A DNA stretch of 20,047 nucleotides. Origin: a virus. This document shows positions 6,773 to 15,414 of the stretch, piece by piece. Position numbers and translations under genes: made by a program. Positions within the stretch are counted from its first letter, which is position 1. The number at the start of each line of letters is the position of its first letter. Under the pieces are notes generated by a model. That model was not told the DNA's origin and searched no databases. It worked only from the letters and a program-made list of their open reading frames with translations. The stretch covers positions 1 through 20,047 of IMG/VR virus record IMGVR_UViG_3300025732_003882. One strand, written 5' to 3'.

Positions 6773-9700
6773 AAATTAACCTCTTTTTCCTCTCCATTAA
6801 TATTCTCAATTCTAACAAAAATATTTTCTTTTTGAATAGAAATCTCAGCAGGGCCATTATTTTTATTGGACATACTTATTAATTGATTTTCATTGGTGCT
6901 ATTTGCAACACCATCACATTTAATTTCTATTTCTTTTTGAACAACACCAAAGTTAGACCTGTTTATTTCAGCCTCTATGGTGTCCAGATTTCTATTTTGT
7001 TCTTGTATTGTCATGGTGTTATTTTTATACTGGTAGAATGCACAAGAGCACTGCTTTTTATCTTTTAGTAATCCAAAATCTTCAAAATCTCCAAATAAAC
7101 TAAGAGTATTTGTATTTCCTGAAGTTTGTATGTCAGATATAAAATAGTAATTATCTAAAAAGTTTTCTGAAGTTATTTTTATTGCATATTCTTCAAAATT
7201 TTGAACAAAAGAAGAAGGCAAAGGAATTGCTATATAACCCTTTATTCCATTGTATTTAAAGCTTCCAATTTGATTTTTTGTAATATAATTTAAAACCTTC
7301 ATGGGAAGAGAACCAGAATCTTCACCAAAATAACCACTAATATAAAATTCATCTCTATTATATTGCACTATTGGACATGAGTAATTTGTACCATTTTTAG
7401 AAAAAGTTAACTTCAAATCATAATTATTTTTATATTTTATTTCTAAAAATTTATTAACCTTAGTTCTATTTTGATAAGTTATTTTTGAATAAGAAAAATC
7501 AGTATTGATCTTTAAAGCAACTTTGCTTTGATCAGATTTCAATATACTATACTTTGTATTAAAGCTTTTATCAATCTTATTGTTGTTATTTTTTAATATA
7601 ATTTTATTTTTAAAAATATTTTTTATGTCATAAGTATCACTTCCTATGGATACTTTATTAGAAGAATCTATATCTAGCTTTAAAAAATCTATTTGTGGAT
7701 CTTCTTCAAGCAATTCTACATAATCATCTCTAATCAAGTCTGCCGTGAAATTGTATGTTTCTTTATAAATATTAAATACAAATGTAGAATTGTTTGTATA
7801 ATCTTGAAAACTTGTATCAATAAAATTACCATTAGGATTAGAGACGCTATATATTCCACTATAGATACTTGGAGTTAAAATTTCAATCATGCTACCTTCT
7901 GGTGTATTATTGAAATTAAAATCTGGGGAGAATAGAGAAATTTTATCATTATACAAAGAAATATCGGCGTTAAACAAAAAAGATTTTTCAGAAAGTTCAC
8001 TTCTACTAACAGAATCGTTGGATAATCTGCTTCTGTGAAACCATCTTTGAAGACCTCCAGAGACATTATTCTCAGAATATTTAAAAGTCATTAATATTTC
8101 ATAGCTTTCTAATGGTGTTATAAAATATTCATTATTTCCACCCAAATAATTAATAGTTCTAAGCATAGAATGGAAAGGCGTATTTTCTGCTAATATCTCT
8201 TTTGCCTCTAAAATTCTATCGTCACACAAATTTTGAATTTCTAAATCCACATCAAAATTGCTGCTTCTACAACTAGTGCAGGTATCCAAAAAATCTTTAT
8301 CTATGTCACAAGGATTTTTAGAATCACGTATGGAATTATGCGAAACAATTCCATTTGAAATATATGAAGTTGTATCCTCTACGTTAAGTGGGTCAAAAAC
8401 TTCTTCTTTAGGACCCTTACTTATATTTTTTACTTTTTCAAAAAACCAATGATTTTCTACATAATTTTTAAGAAATAAAAATTCATCATTGTGTATTCCA
8501 AATTTTTCTGCTTTTTTATATATATCAAAAACTACATTATCTGGGATGGTTTGTTGGTAACCCTGCTTCAGTCTAGTTATGAGGGTAATTAATCTCTTTT
8601 CCTCTCTTGATCTGTCTTTCACATTTAAATCTGATATTCTCTTCCTGGTAGGGAAGATGGATCTAATTATCTTATTACCAAATGGAATTACTGTTCTATC
8701 TGCCTCTAGAATGGAGACACTTTCTAATTTAACAGCTTCTACAAGCGAGTTACTTTTTAATAATGAATTAAATCCAATTTTTTCTTTAAAAATTTCTCTA
8801 CTTTTTTTACCTAAAATTCTGACTCTGTAGTACTTTCTATTTTTCCCTTTCCAAAAAACCTTATAACGGGTCACAGAAGACGTTATATCCAACATCAATA
8901 ATAAATTTTGTATTTCATTTGCTAAGCTTTTCCATTTAGTGGTCAAAAGAGGCTGTCTTTTTTGGATACCACCATCGGTATCAAAAATTCCTCTTAAAAA
9001 CGAGCATATTTGATCTTCGCCGCTTGTCCATATTGATGGTGGCAAAATCTTTCGCCACTCTCCTTTGTGTTTATAGTCAGGAATTATTGAATCTAATAAT
9101 GGTAATTGGCGGCTAGAAGACGATATTCTCCATAAGTCTTCGTTGCATTTAAATTTAGTATGCATTTGATGTATTGATTTTTTTAAACAAAATATTTGAT
9201 GTTTGGCATTATATTTTTTAATTATTTGATGAATTAAACTTTTAATTTCCATTTCTTTTTCAGAAATTAGCCATCTAAAAAATCTTAAGTTGTTCTTCTC
9301 ATATACAGTGCCATCGCCATAAAGATGGCCAGCCAAATACCACAAATCACTATCTATCCCTTTATTTTTTGAAATAGAATTATTATTGCCCTTTTTGCAT
9401 AAAATATAATCACCTTTGCTCAATTCAAAAGTTTGCTTCCAATGAAATCCAGAATCATTAAACACTTTAAATTTATGATTAGGAGTAACAACTATTCTTC
9501 TTCCAAGACTGGTGGTGATGTTTATTGTTTCTTTTACACCTTGATTTATTAATTTTTCAAATTTCTTAAAACCGAACTCCGTAAGTATTAATTTATCATC
9601 TTTAATATCTTTTATCTTTTTTGGACCATTTTCTGTTATTATGATGGTGGAACCTATACAACAGCCATTGTACTCTTCCATGTTATAAATGTTTTCGCTA

Positions 9701-11223
9701 TATGGAAATTCTGTTCTTATTTTTCCAAAGACCACATCTTCAGTAAATGGATGTCTGGTTTTTATAACATGGTCTATGAAAGGATCATTTTCTTCTATTA
9801 GTTTGATATTCCAATTTTTTAAAGGAAGAATAGGCTCTTCAGATACATATTGCTCTCTAGTGTCCATTAGCGGCAGTTTTTTTATATACTCGGCAATGTT
9901 CTTGTCAAAGTCATTTTGAGGCAATTTATAACAATACTCTACCTTAACAATATAAGAGGTTATCGGAGTACTGTTTAAAACAATTTTTGTAGAAAAGTCT
10001 TCTTGAAAAATATTATAATCAGCAGAACTTAATTCTTTTTCAGACTCAGGAGTATAAACATATACACTGATTTCTTCTCCAACTAATTTTTTACTTAATT
10101 CAAAAGTGTCTTGGTTAGAACTTAAATAAAAAGAATCAACATAATAAAAAGGTGAAATGACTTGCCAATAATTACGAATTCTCATGAGTCTCATGCCGGC
10201 CTGGTCGAAAGCGTCATTAAGCGACTCTGCTGTTCCTTTCTTTTTAAATAAAGGAACAGCTTCTTTTATTTGTCTTCTCCAAAGAGTAGGATCACTACTC
10301 TTTAAATTTAAATTCAATGTATTAGAAAGATAATAAATAATATATTCATTAACAGAATTTGAATCAAGAAGATCAACTATTTGGTTTGTTAGGTCTTCTA
10401 AAACATTAAATCCCTTAGCTATAGATTTATTTAACTTGTCAAGAACAGTAGGGGTCAGGTCATTTTCAGAAATATACTCTTTAAACATTTCAGGAGTATA
10501 TCTTTCTAAAAGATCCAAATATTTTTGTGGATTAGTTCTATGCAGTAATGTACTAGTGTTAATGGCCGTGCTTGATCCTAGATAAAATTTTAAATGATTT
10601 GATATCTTTGCAGCCCCTTTATAAGGTGTATACGTCCAACATATAAAATAATCGCCTTCTCTAACGCCTTCAGGAGTCCAAACAAATTCAAAGCAACCTA
10701 TTTTTCCATCTATTTTTTTTAACAAAAGATTATCAGGATCTTGCTCATCTTTACTAGTTCTTTTGTAACCAAGTTGATCATTTGGATTTGGACAACTTAC
10801 TATTTTAGGTAAATTTGGATTTGAAGAACTGCTTCTGTAGTATTTTGCTATTTCTTCTTCAGTTGGACACTCTAAAACATTATTAACCCATAATGGCGGA
10901 CCAATTTTAAATACAACTACAGCATCACTATAGTGGAACAGTGTGTCATCGCCAGAGTATGTGTTTTTATTAGAAAAATTTCTCTCAATATAATAGATTG
11001 TTATATCATCAAAGGTGAAGGGATCCAAGCAATCATCTTCGCAGTAATCATCTGCACTTTCGTCGCAACAATAATCGCAATTATCTCCAGACTTTGTAGT
11101 CTTAAATTTAAAAAGAATTTTATCTACTATAGTGGGATTTTCATCTATAGTTAGTGGCTTTTCAACACAACTTTCTTCTCTGAAGTGGTCATTTATACAA
11201 TCTATATAATTGAATTTACTCAT
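6769..11223 (-). CDS. P2 gpI-like baseplate/tail protein interrupted by an intein
   Basis: This is a 1484-codon gene whose mature product should be about 1041 aa after removal of the intein at residues 521-963. The N-extein holds a segment resembling the phage tail protein I family (about 225-360; Y-L-D-L-L-E-R-Y near 235-242, W-R-R-Q-I-K at 315-320, F-K-K-K-G-T-A-E at 326-333). In that family the protein links the gpJ/gp6 wedge to tail fibres. The position right after the gp6-like gene, with an ATGA overlap, agrees. The extreme N-terminus carries an acidic cysteine cluster (C49, C52, C53, C61, C65). The C-extein begins S-I-R-D-S-K-N-P-C and contains a family-like segment N-T-P-F-H-S-M-L. The rest is a long Asn/Lys-rich beta-type tail with no recognised domain. 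It is much longer than P2 gpI (under 200 aa), as seen in large phages. Confidence 0.88.
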   Translation of the reverse strand: MSKFNYIDCINDHFREESCVEKPLTIDENPTIVDKILFKFKTTKSGDNCDYCCDESADDYCEDDCLDPFTFDDITIYYIERNFSNKNTYSGDDTLFHYSDAVVVFKIGPPLWVNNVLECPTEEEIAKYYRSSSSNPNLPKIVSCPNPNDQLGYKRTSKDEQDPDNLLLKKIDGKIGCFEFVWTPEGVREGDYFICWTYTPYKGAAKISNHLKFYLGSSTAINTSTLLHRTNPQKYLDLLERYTPEMFKEYISENDLTPTVLDKLNKSIAKGFNVLEDLTNQIVDLLDSNSVNEYIIYYLSNTLNLNLKSSDPTLWRRQIKEAVPLFKKKGTAESLNDAFDQAGMRLMRIRNYWQVISPFYYVDSFYLSSNQDTFELSKKLVGEEISVYVYTPESEKELSSADYNIFQEDFSTKIVLNSTPITSYIVKVEYCYKLPQNDFDKNIAEYIKKLPLMDTREQYVSEEPILPLKNWNIKLIEENDPFIDHVIKTRHPFTEDVVFGKIRTEFPYSENIYNMEEYNGCCIGSTIIITENGPKKIKDIKDDKLILTEFGFKKFEKLINQGVKETINITTSLGRRIVVTPNHKFKVFNDSGFHWKQTFELSKGDYILCKKGNNNSISKNKGIDSDLWYLAGHLYGDGTVYEKNNLRFFRWLISEKEMEIKSLIHQIIKKYNAKHQIFCLKKSIHQMHTKFKCNEDLWRISSSSRQLPLLDSIIPDYKHKGEWRKILPPSIWTSGEDQICSFLRGIFDTDGGIQKRQPLLTTKWKSLANEIQNLLLMLDITSSVTRYKVFWKGKNRKYYRVRILGKKSREIFKEKIGFNSLLKSNSLVEAVKLESVSILEADRTVIPFGNKIIRSIFPTRKRISDLNVKDRSREEKRLITLITRLKQGYQQTIPDNVVFDIYKKAEKFGIHNDEFLFLKNYVENHWFFEKVKNISKGPKEEVFDPLNVEDTTSYISNGIVSHNSIRDSKNPCDIDKDFLDTCTSCRSSNFDVDLEIQNLCDDRILEAKEILAENTPFHSMLRTINYLGGNNEYFITPLESYEILMTFKYSENNVSGGLQRWFHRSRLSNDSVSRSELSEKSFLFNADISLYNDKISLFSPDFNFNNTPEGSMIEILTPSIYSGIYSVSNPNGNFIDTSFQDYTNNSTFVFNIYKETYNFTADLIRDDYVELLEEDPQIDFLKLDIDSSNKVSIGSDTYDIKNIFKNKIILKNNNNKIDKSFNTKYSILKSDQSKVALKINTDFSYSKITYQNRTKVNKFLEIKYKNNYDLKLTFSKNGTNYSCPIVQYNRDEFYISGYFGEDSGSLPMKVLNYITKNQIGSFKYNGIKGYIAIPLPSSFVQNFEEYAIKITSENFLDNYYFISDIQTSGNTNTLSLFGDFEDFGLLKDKKQCSCAFYQYKNNTMTIQEQNRNLDTIEAEINRSNFGVVQKEIEIKCDGVANSTNENQLISMSNKNNGPAEISIQKENIFVRIENINGEEKEVNL
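8335..9663 (-). other. Intein with LAGLIDADG (DOD) homing endonuclease
   Basis: In-frame protein intron of 443 codons, residues 521-963 of the gpI-like gene. Block A is C-C-I-G-S-T-I-I-I at 521-529; counting six residues from the catalytic Cys to the conserved Thr favours C521 as residue 1. Block B is T-P-N-H at 580-583. The endonuclease motifs are L-A-G-H-L-Y-G-D-G at 630-638 and L-R-G-I-F-D-T-D-G at 743-751, with catalytic acids D637 and D750 intact. Block F is at about 941-953 (E-V-F-D-P-L-N-V-E-D). Block G ends I-V-S-H-N at 959-963, with penultimate His and terminal Asn, followed by Ser +1. All splicing residues are present, so self-splicing to join N-G with S-I-R-D is expected. The intact endonuclease implies recent or ongoing homing capacity. 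If C522 were residue 1 instead, the element would be 442 codons (8335..9660). Confidence 0.95.
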
Positions 11224-12776
11224 AAATTAGTTTCATATTGGAAGTTTACATATACTGAACTTGGTCTTATTATTTGATTAAACTTAGGAGTAATTATATT
11301 GGTAGAACCTTGATCTATCACGAAGGATATCTCGTATCTATTTGGATCAGAGATATCAGATAAAATTTTCATTAAATCTATTTCTCTTAATATCTTGCCA
11401 TAATCCCAGTTTACTAATAAAAAGAAGTTGTTTATTCTTCTTGCAATTTTTTCTTTGATTTCCTCTTCAAATTTTCTATAGAACCTATCAATGAATACGT
11501 CGATATTTACATCTACATATAAAATATCTCCGTCTCTTATGCAAACATGGTCTGTGAGCATTTTAATTTGATCTATATATGTTGTTAATTCTGCCTTTAG
11601 TTGATCACTAGCAACTCCTAAAGTAGAATCGTCTATTCTGCCTAATACATACAGATCTATTATATTAGCGGCACATCCATAATTTCTTAATACAGCAGTA
11701 CTTTTGCCTATCTGGCCTTGATAGGGGGATGCAAATTGCTCGGATAATGTTTTGTAATCCAAACCAGTAACTGCTCTATTTTGTGTTCTTAAATATTGAG
11801 GAAGTTTTCTTCTGATATCTTCTATGGTATCCCCATTATAACCATACTCTCCTTTGGTATAATTGCTAAATGATACGGGAACACTAAGGTCGTAATTTGG
11901 AGGATTAACTATGCCTTGTGTGTTAATGCTTCCAGCAATAATATTGCCTACAGTCCCACCACCAGTTCTATATGTGACATTTATTGCAGAACCTTGAGAA
12001 GGTATCAATCCTCCTCTGTTATTGCCAAATATTATATAAGCAGAATATGAAGAATCAAACTCTACCCTATACTCTCTTCTTCTTTGCGAGTCAGTGAAAT
12101 AATCAACTTGATTCCAACGAACACCATCCACATCAACTCTTATAGAATCATAAATTACAGGAGAATAAGATAACTGTATAGATTGTCCAATTTCACCTGT
12201 ACTAGAAAAAAGCTCAGTTCTGGATCTTCCTTCTAAGCCAATTATATTAGCATTAACAAAGCTACCTGCTGGTATGATAATGTCTTGATCAAGAATAGGA
12301 TTGCCATTAGAATCAGCAGGGAAAAGCTCAAATCTTATTGGAGTGCTACCGCTAATAGTGTCAATATCGTATGCAGGAGGTATCTGCAGATCAAAATTTA
12401 AAACATTATTAATAGTTGCGGTGAATAAACATCTACTTGCTATTGGAGGTTGCGGAGTAAATCCAACTAATTTACTTAATCTAAAGGCATTTTCTAATTC
12501 AGTTACGGTATCAATAAATATTTCATTAGCTATTTGGTCCATCTTAAAGCTTAATGTATCGGCCAAGAAAGCCCAATTTTCAATAAGCATGACTCCTAAA
12601 GATGATTCTACAAAATCGTTAAAATCCTCAGAAAATTCTTGTCTTATAAAATCAACCAATCTAGTCTTCATTGACCAGAAATCTTGATTGGTGTAATTTA
12701 AATTAAATATGTTAGGCTTATTTATTTCCTGCGATTGTGCATAAGGCGTTATATCAAAAGGACAGTTATTACTCAT
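11220..12776 (-). CDS. Baseplate wedge protein, gp6/gpJ-like (Baseplate_J family)
   Basis: This 518-aa protein matches the contractile-tail baseplate J / T4 gp6 family, the wedge core whose iris-like rearrangement triggers sheath contraction. Visible signatures: a helical N-terminus (about 30-105; G-V-M-L-I-E-N-W-A-F-L-A-D at 61-73); a beta domain with I-F-G-N-N-R-G-G-L-I-P and V-T-Y-R-T-G-G-G-T-V-G-N (249-278); then the family hallmark R-A-V-T-G-L-D-Y-K-T-L (334-344); and an alpha/beta C-terminal domain to residue 518. It lies 23 nt after the gp25-like gene, with only a weak Shine-Dalgarno (AAAGAG). The gp25, gp6, gpI order is conserved in contractile injection systems. It is clearly longer than P2 gpJ (about 300 aa) and somewhat shorter than T4 gp6 (about 660 aa). 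Confidence 0.93.
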   Translation of the reverse strand: MSNNCPFDITPYAQSQEINKPNIFNLNYTNQDFWSMKTRLVDFIRQEFSEDFNDFVESSLGVMLIENWAFLADTLSFKMDQIANEIFIDTVTELENAFRLSKLVGFTPQPPIASRCLFTATINNVLNFDLQIPPAYDIDTISGSTPIRFELFPADSNGNPILDQDIIIPAGSFVNANIIGLEGRSRTELFSSTGEIGQSIQLSYSPVIYDSIRVDVDGVRWNQVDYFTDSQRRREYRVEFDSSYSAYIIFGNNRGGLIPSQGSAINVTYRTGGGTVGNIIAGSINTQGIVNPPNYDLSVPVSFSNYTKGEYGYNGDTIEDIRRKLPQYLRTQNRAVTGLDYKTLSEQFASPYQGQIGKSTAVLRNYGCAANIIDLYVLGRIDDSTLGVASDQLKAELTTYIDQIKMLTDHVCIRDGDILYVDVNIDVFIDRFYRKFEEEIKEKIARRINNFFLLVNWDYGKILREIDLMKILSDISDPNRYEISFVIDQGSTNIITPKFNQIIRPSSVYVNFQYETNL

Positions 12777-12799
12777 TTTATTTTACTCTTTATTATAGT

Positions 12800-13210
12800 T
12801 TAACTTAAAGGAATTTCAAGTTTTAATTCTTGAACATTAGATATTTGTTCTGGGTCAAAGAACCTTATTTTTATATATAGTATATTATCTAAATCTTGTA
12901 AAGCATCGTTTTTATTTAGATTTTCTCTAGTAGGTTTTACAACATCTATACTTTGTATTGTAATTCTTGGTTCCCACTTATTTATTGAATCAATTATCAT
13001 CTTTTTTGCTTGTTGCTCAAGGATAGCATCACTTTGTTCAAAAACTAACCTTTTTAAAGGTGTGCCAAAATCAGCTAAAAACACTCTTTCTCCCGGATTT
13101 GTCAACAATAATATCAATAAATCTGCCTTTATTGTGGCAAGATCAGTTTGAGTTCTAAAATAACCCAAAGGATTTTTAGTAATTGGATAAGGTGTTCCTA
13201 AAAAATTCAT
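12800..13210 (-). CDS. Baseplate wedge / sheath initiator, gp25-like (GPW_gp25)
   Basis: The 136-aa protein has the length and motifs of the GPW/gp25 family, which in T4 nucleates sheath polymerisation on the baseplate and contacts gp6. L-L-T-N-P-G-E-R-V-F-L-A-D-F-G-T-P-L-K-R lies at 35-54, followed by L-V-F-E; the conserved E-P-R of the core bundle is at 80-82 (K-W-E-P-R-I). It is one of the most securely identified genes here. It starts within a TAATG junction with the spike gene, indicating translational coupling; the gp6-like partner follows directly. No anomaly seen. Confidence 0.96.
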   Translation of the reverse strand: MNFLGTPYPITKNPLGYFRTQTDLATIKADLLILLLTNPGERVFLADFGTPLKRLVFEQSDAILEQQAKKMIIDSINKWEPRITIQSIDVVKPTRENLNKNDALQDLDNILYIKIRFFDPEQISNVQELKLEIPLS

Positions 13211-15402
13211 TAAATTACTCCTGGAGCGTTATTTGCAGCATTATTTGCATTGTTATTTGCGTCATTTAATACTTGGTTTTGTTGATTAGTGAGATTATCA
13301 CCATCTCCGCCACCAGTATCACAGTTAGTTAGTGGTTCCATCATAAATATATTTGCAGCATTATCTGTTTTCTTGGCACTGGCGAAGACTCTGCTACTAA
13401 GCCTAATACATCCATTTACATAAACCAAAACAGGCCCAACACATGGACCCATTTCTCCTGTATCTGGATTTGGGCAATCTTTGCCAGCCAATAAAAAGAT
13501 ATTTTCGTCTGCTAAGAAGAAGTGAGATTTTTTTGTTAAATTAACATAATAATCTTCGGTAGATACAACTTTTTGTCTACTAATTATCTCTATATAATCA
13601 GAAGGATTATTTTCTTTATCTCCTATAATATCCACTTTATCTTTACAAGTAGATACTATATATCTGCCGCCTGCTCTAACCCATATAAATGAAGATTCTT
13701 TTGATTCGCTTTCTTGCATTCTTATAATATGAGGTCCACAATCATTATTTTTTTGCGGTGCTTGAAGTTGAATATACTGTCTCTGTGTTTCTTTTTGAGA
13801 ATTAGAGTCTGCCATACGCATCTCTAAACCATAACCACTTCTTATACTAATATAAGCTTTTTTAGAATTGTTTTTAGGAACTCCTCCTTCTTTCCTAAAA
13901 GGAGAACATTGTTCATTTGCCTCATCAACCATATCAAGAGTATGTCCAGATGTACTTTTAATATGAACACCTCTTTCAGAGCCAGCAACACAATCGGCTA
14001 CAGTATGATCATTTAATTCTATTTCATTGCCAGTAGCTGTTTTTATTTTTATATAATTATTTTTGCTTCTAACTGGGCTATCTGGGTTTTCTTCAACATC
14101 GCTCATCTCTATGGTATGCCCAGTAGCACTTTTCCAATAACTTCTTCCTACAAAAAGATTGTTGCATCCAAAATCAAAGCTTTTAGTGCTTCTTTCCCAA
14201 CTTAAATCTCCCCCAGGCTCTTCCACACTGTCATCCATAACAAAAGTATGACCGCTAATACTCATTAATTGTATTCCAGTTTGAGGTAAATCACATATAT
14301 TGTTTTGTGGAGTGCCCGGACCTTTGTATGGACGGCATTCATTCTCATGTTTAAAATAAGGATTATCACCAATTTGTTTTTTATTATATTTTGTTGAAGG
14401 ATGACCTGTGTCTGGGTGCCCTCCTATTATCTTACTGTTACTTTTATCTCCTTCGCAACTTGTTTTCTCCTTGGGATCATAAGAACTTATAGAATATCCA
14501 GAATTAACATTATCATCATTAAAATTAGATAAACTTATTCTGGTAACATCTTTAGATGGATCTCCTTCATCTTGATCTTCAACGCAACTAACATCTCCCT
14601 CTCTGGCACCACAACTGGTGTGTGCCCATTGACCAGCGTAGTGTATATGATCATCCTTCATCATCATCCAATTACCACAACTACTCATTATTTCTAATCT
14701 TTTCCATCGCCTATTACATTTTGCATCTCCATCAACCATCTTCATCATGTGTTTTTCTGGAGTTTTAAAACCATAAATATTAGGATATGTTATTCTCTTT
14801 TGTGCTTCCGGGTCATTATTAAAATCTACTACTGTATTTATATCATAACCATTGTAGCTTTCTGTATTCCATGGAGGCAAAACTTGAGATTCATCATTTT
14901 TCCCTACAAGATAACCTTTTCTATGGCCATCATATATTTTTTCATATTCTTGAATATTTTTATAAATCCATCTTTTATCACCTATAACTCCTCTGTTTCT
15001 ATTCCACACAGTGCCATGATAAAAGGGACTATCTCTGTTTCCCCCTTCAAAACTAATAACAACAGTAGAACCTGCTGGGGGTATCCAATTTAAACCGCTA
15101 TCATCAAATCCACCCATTGATGATATAGGCATTGCCCAAGGCATTTCGTTGATAGGCCTATTGGGATTCATTAACAAAGGAGAAAAAATTCTTATTCTAT
15201 TCATTTTCCAGATATCAACTGTATCAATACATAGAGCAGTGTATATTCCAAAAAGTGTTTCATTTTGCAATGGAACCTTCAATATTTGATTAAGTTCTTG
15301 AGTCACTATATGCTTGGATTGGTAGCCTAAATCTCCAATTCTTTGTTCTATTTCTCTTAATCTTTTATCTAAATCTATTATTTGATTTTCTTTAGCTATC
15401 AT
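13210..15402 (-). CDS. Central spike protein, gp5/VgrG-like, no lysozyme domain seen
   Basis: The 730-aa protein is the likely membrane-puncturing tail spike. A short N-terminal coiled helix (1-40) precedes a gp5/VgrG-type OB-fold (about 42-138: M-N-R-I-R-I-F-S-P-L, P-W-A-M-P-I, W-I-P-P-A-G-S-T-V-V-I-S-F-E-G-G, Y-H-G-T-V). From about 230 it is a beta-repeat region in which a turn recurs: S-G-H-T-F-V-M-D-D (383-391), T-G-H-T-I-E-M-S-D (427-435), T-G-N-E-I-E-L-N-D (457-465) and S-G-H-T-L-D-M-V-D (485-493), consistent with a triple beta-helix. It has 17 cysteines and a C-terminal Asn/Ala-rich tail (703-727). Unlike T4 gp5, no lysozyme motif lies between OB-fold and helix. An AAGGAT Shine-Dalgarno precedes the ATG. 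It sits next to its gp27-like hub partner. Confidence 0.9.
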   Translation of the reverse strand: MIAKENQIIDLDKRLREIEQRIGDLGYQSKHIVTQELNQILKVPLQNETLFGIYTALCIDTVDIWKMNRIRIFSPLLMNPNRPINEMPWAMPISSMGGFDDSGLNWIPPAGSTVVISFEGGNRDSPFYHGTVWNRNRGVIGDKRWIYKNIQEYEKIYDGHRKGYLVGKNDESQVLPPWNTESYNGYDINTVVDFNNDPEAQKRITYPNIYGFKTPEKHMMKMVDGDAKCNRRWKRLEIMSSCGNWMMMKDDHIHYAGQWAHTSCGAREGDVSCVEDQDEGDPSKDVTRISLSNFNDDNVNSGYSISSYDPKEKTSCEGDKSNSKIIGGHPDTGHPSTKYNKKQIGDNPYFKHENECRPYKGPGTPQNNICDLPQTGIQLMSISGHTFVMDDSVEEPGGDLSWERSTKSFDFGCNNLFVGRSYWKSATGHTIEMSDVEENPDSPVRSKNNYIKIKTATGNEIELNDHTVADCVAGSERGVHIKSTSGHTLDMVDEANEQCSPFRKEGGVPKNNSKKAYISIRSGYGLEMRMADSNSQKETQRQYIQLQAPQKNNDCGPHIIRMQESESKESSFIWVRAGGRYIVSTCKDKVDIIGDKENNPSDYIEIISRQKVVSTEDYYVNLTKKSHFFLADENIFLLAGKDCPNPDTGEMGPCVGPVLVYVNGCIRLSSRVFASAKKTDNAANIFMMEPLTNCDTGGGDGDNLTNQQNQVLNDANNNANNAANNAPGVI

Positions 15403-15414
15403 AAAATCCTTGTT

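Noticed and set aside
8644-9366. Endonuclease domain as a free-standing homing endonuclease gene
   Set aside because: It is in frame with both flanks, has no own ribosome site and is bordered by intein splicing blocks, so it is part of the intein.
12301-12687. 128-codon plus-strand open frame
   Set aside because: It lies wholly antisense inside the gp6-like gene, whose family motifs confirm the minus frame; no independent support.
14749-15093. 114-codon plus-strand open frame
   Set aside because: Antisense to the OB-fold and linker region of the spike gene; the translation shows no recognisable motif.
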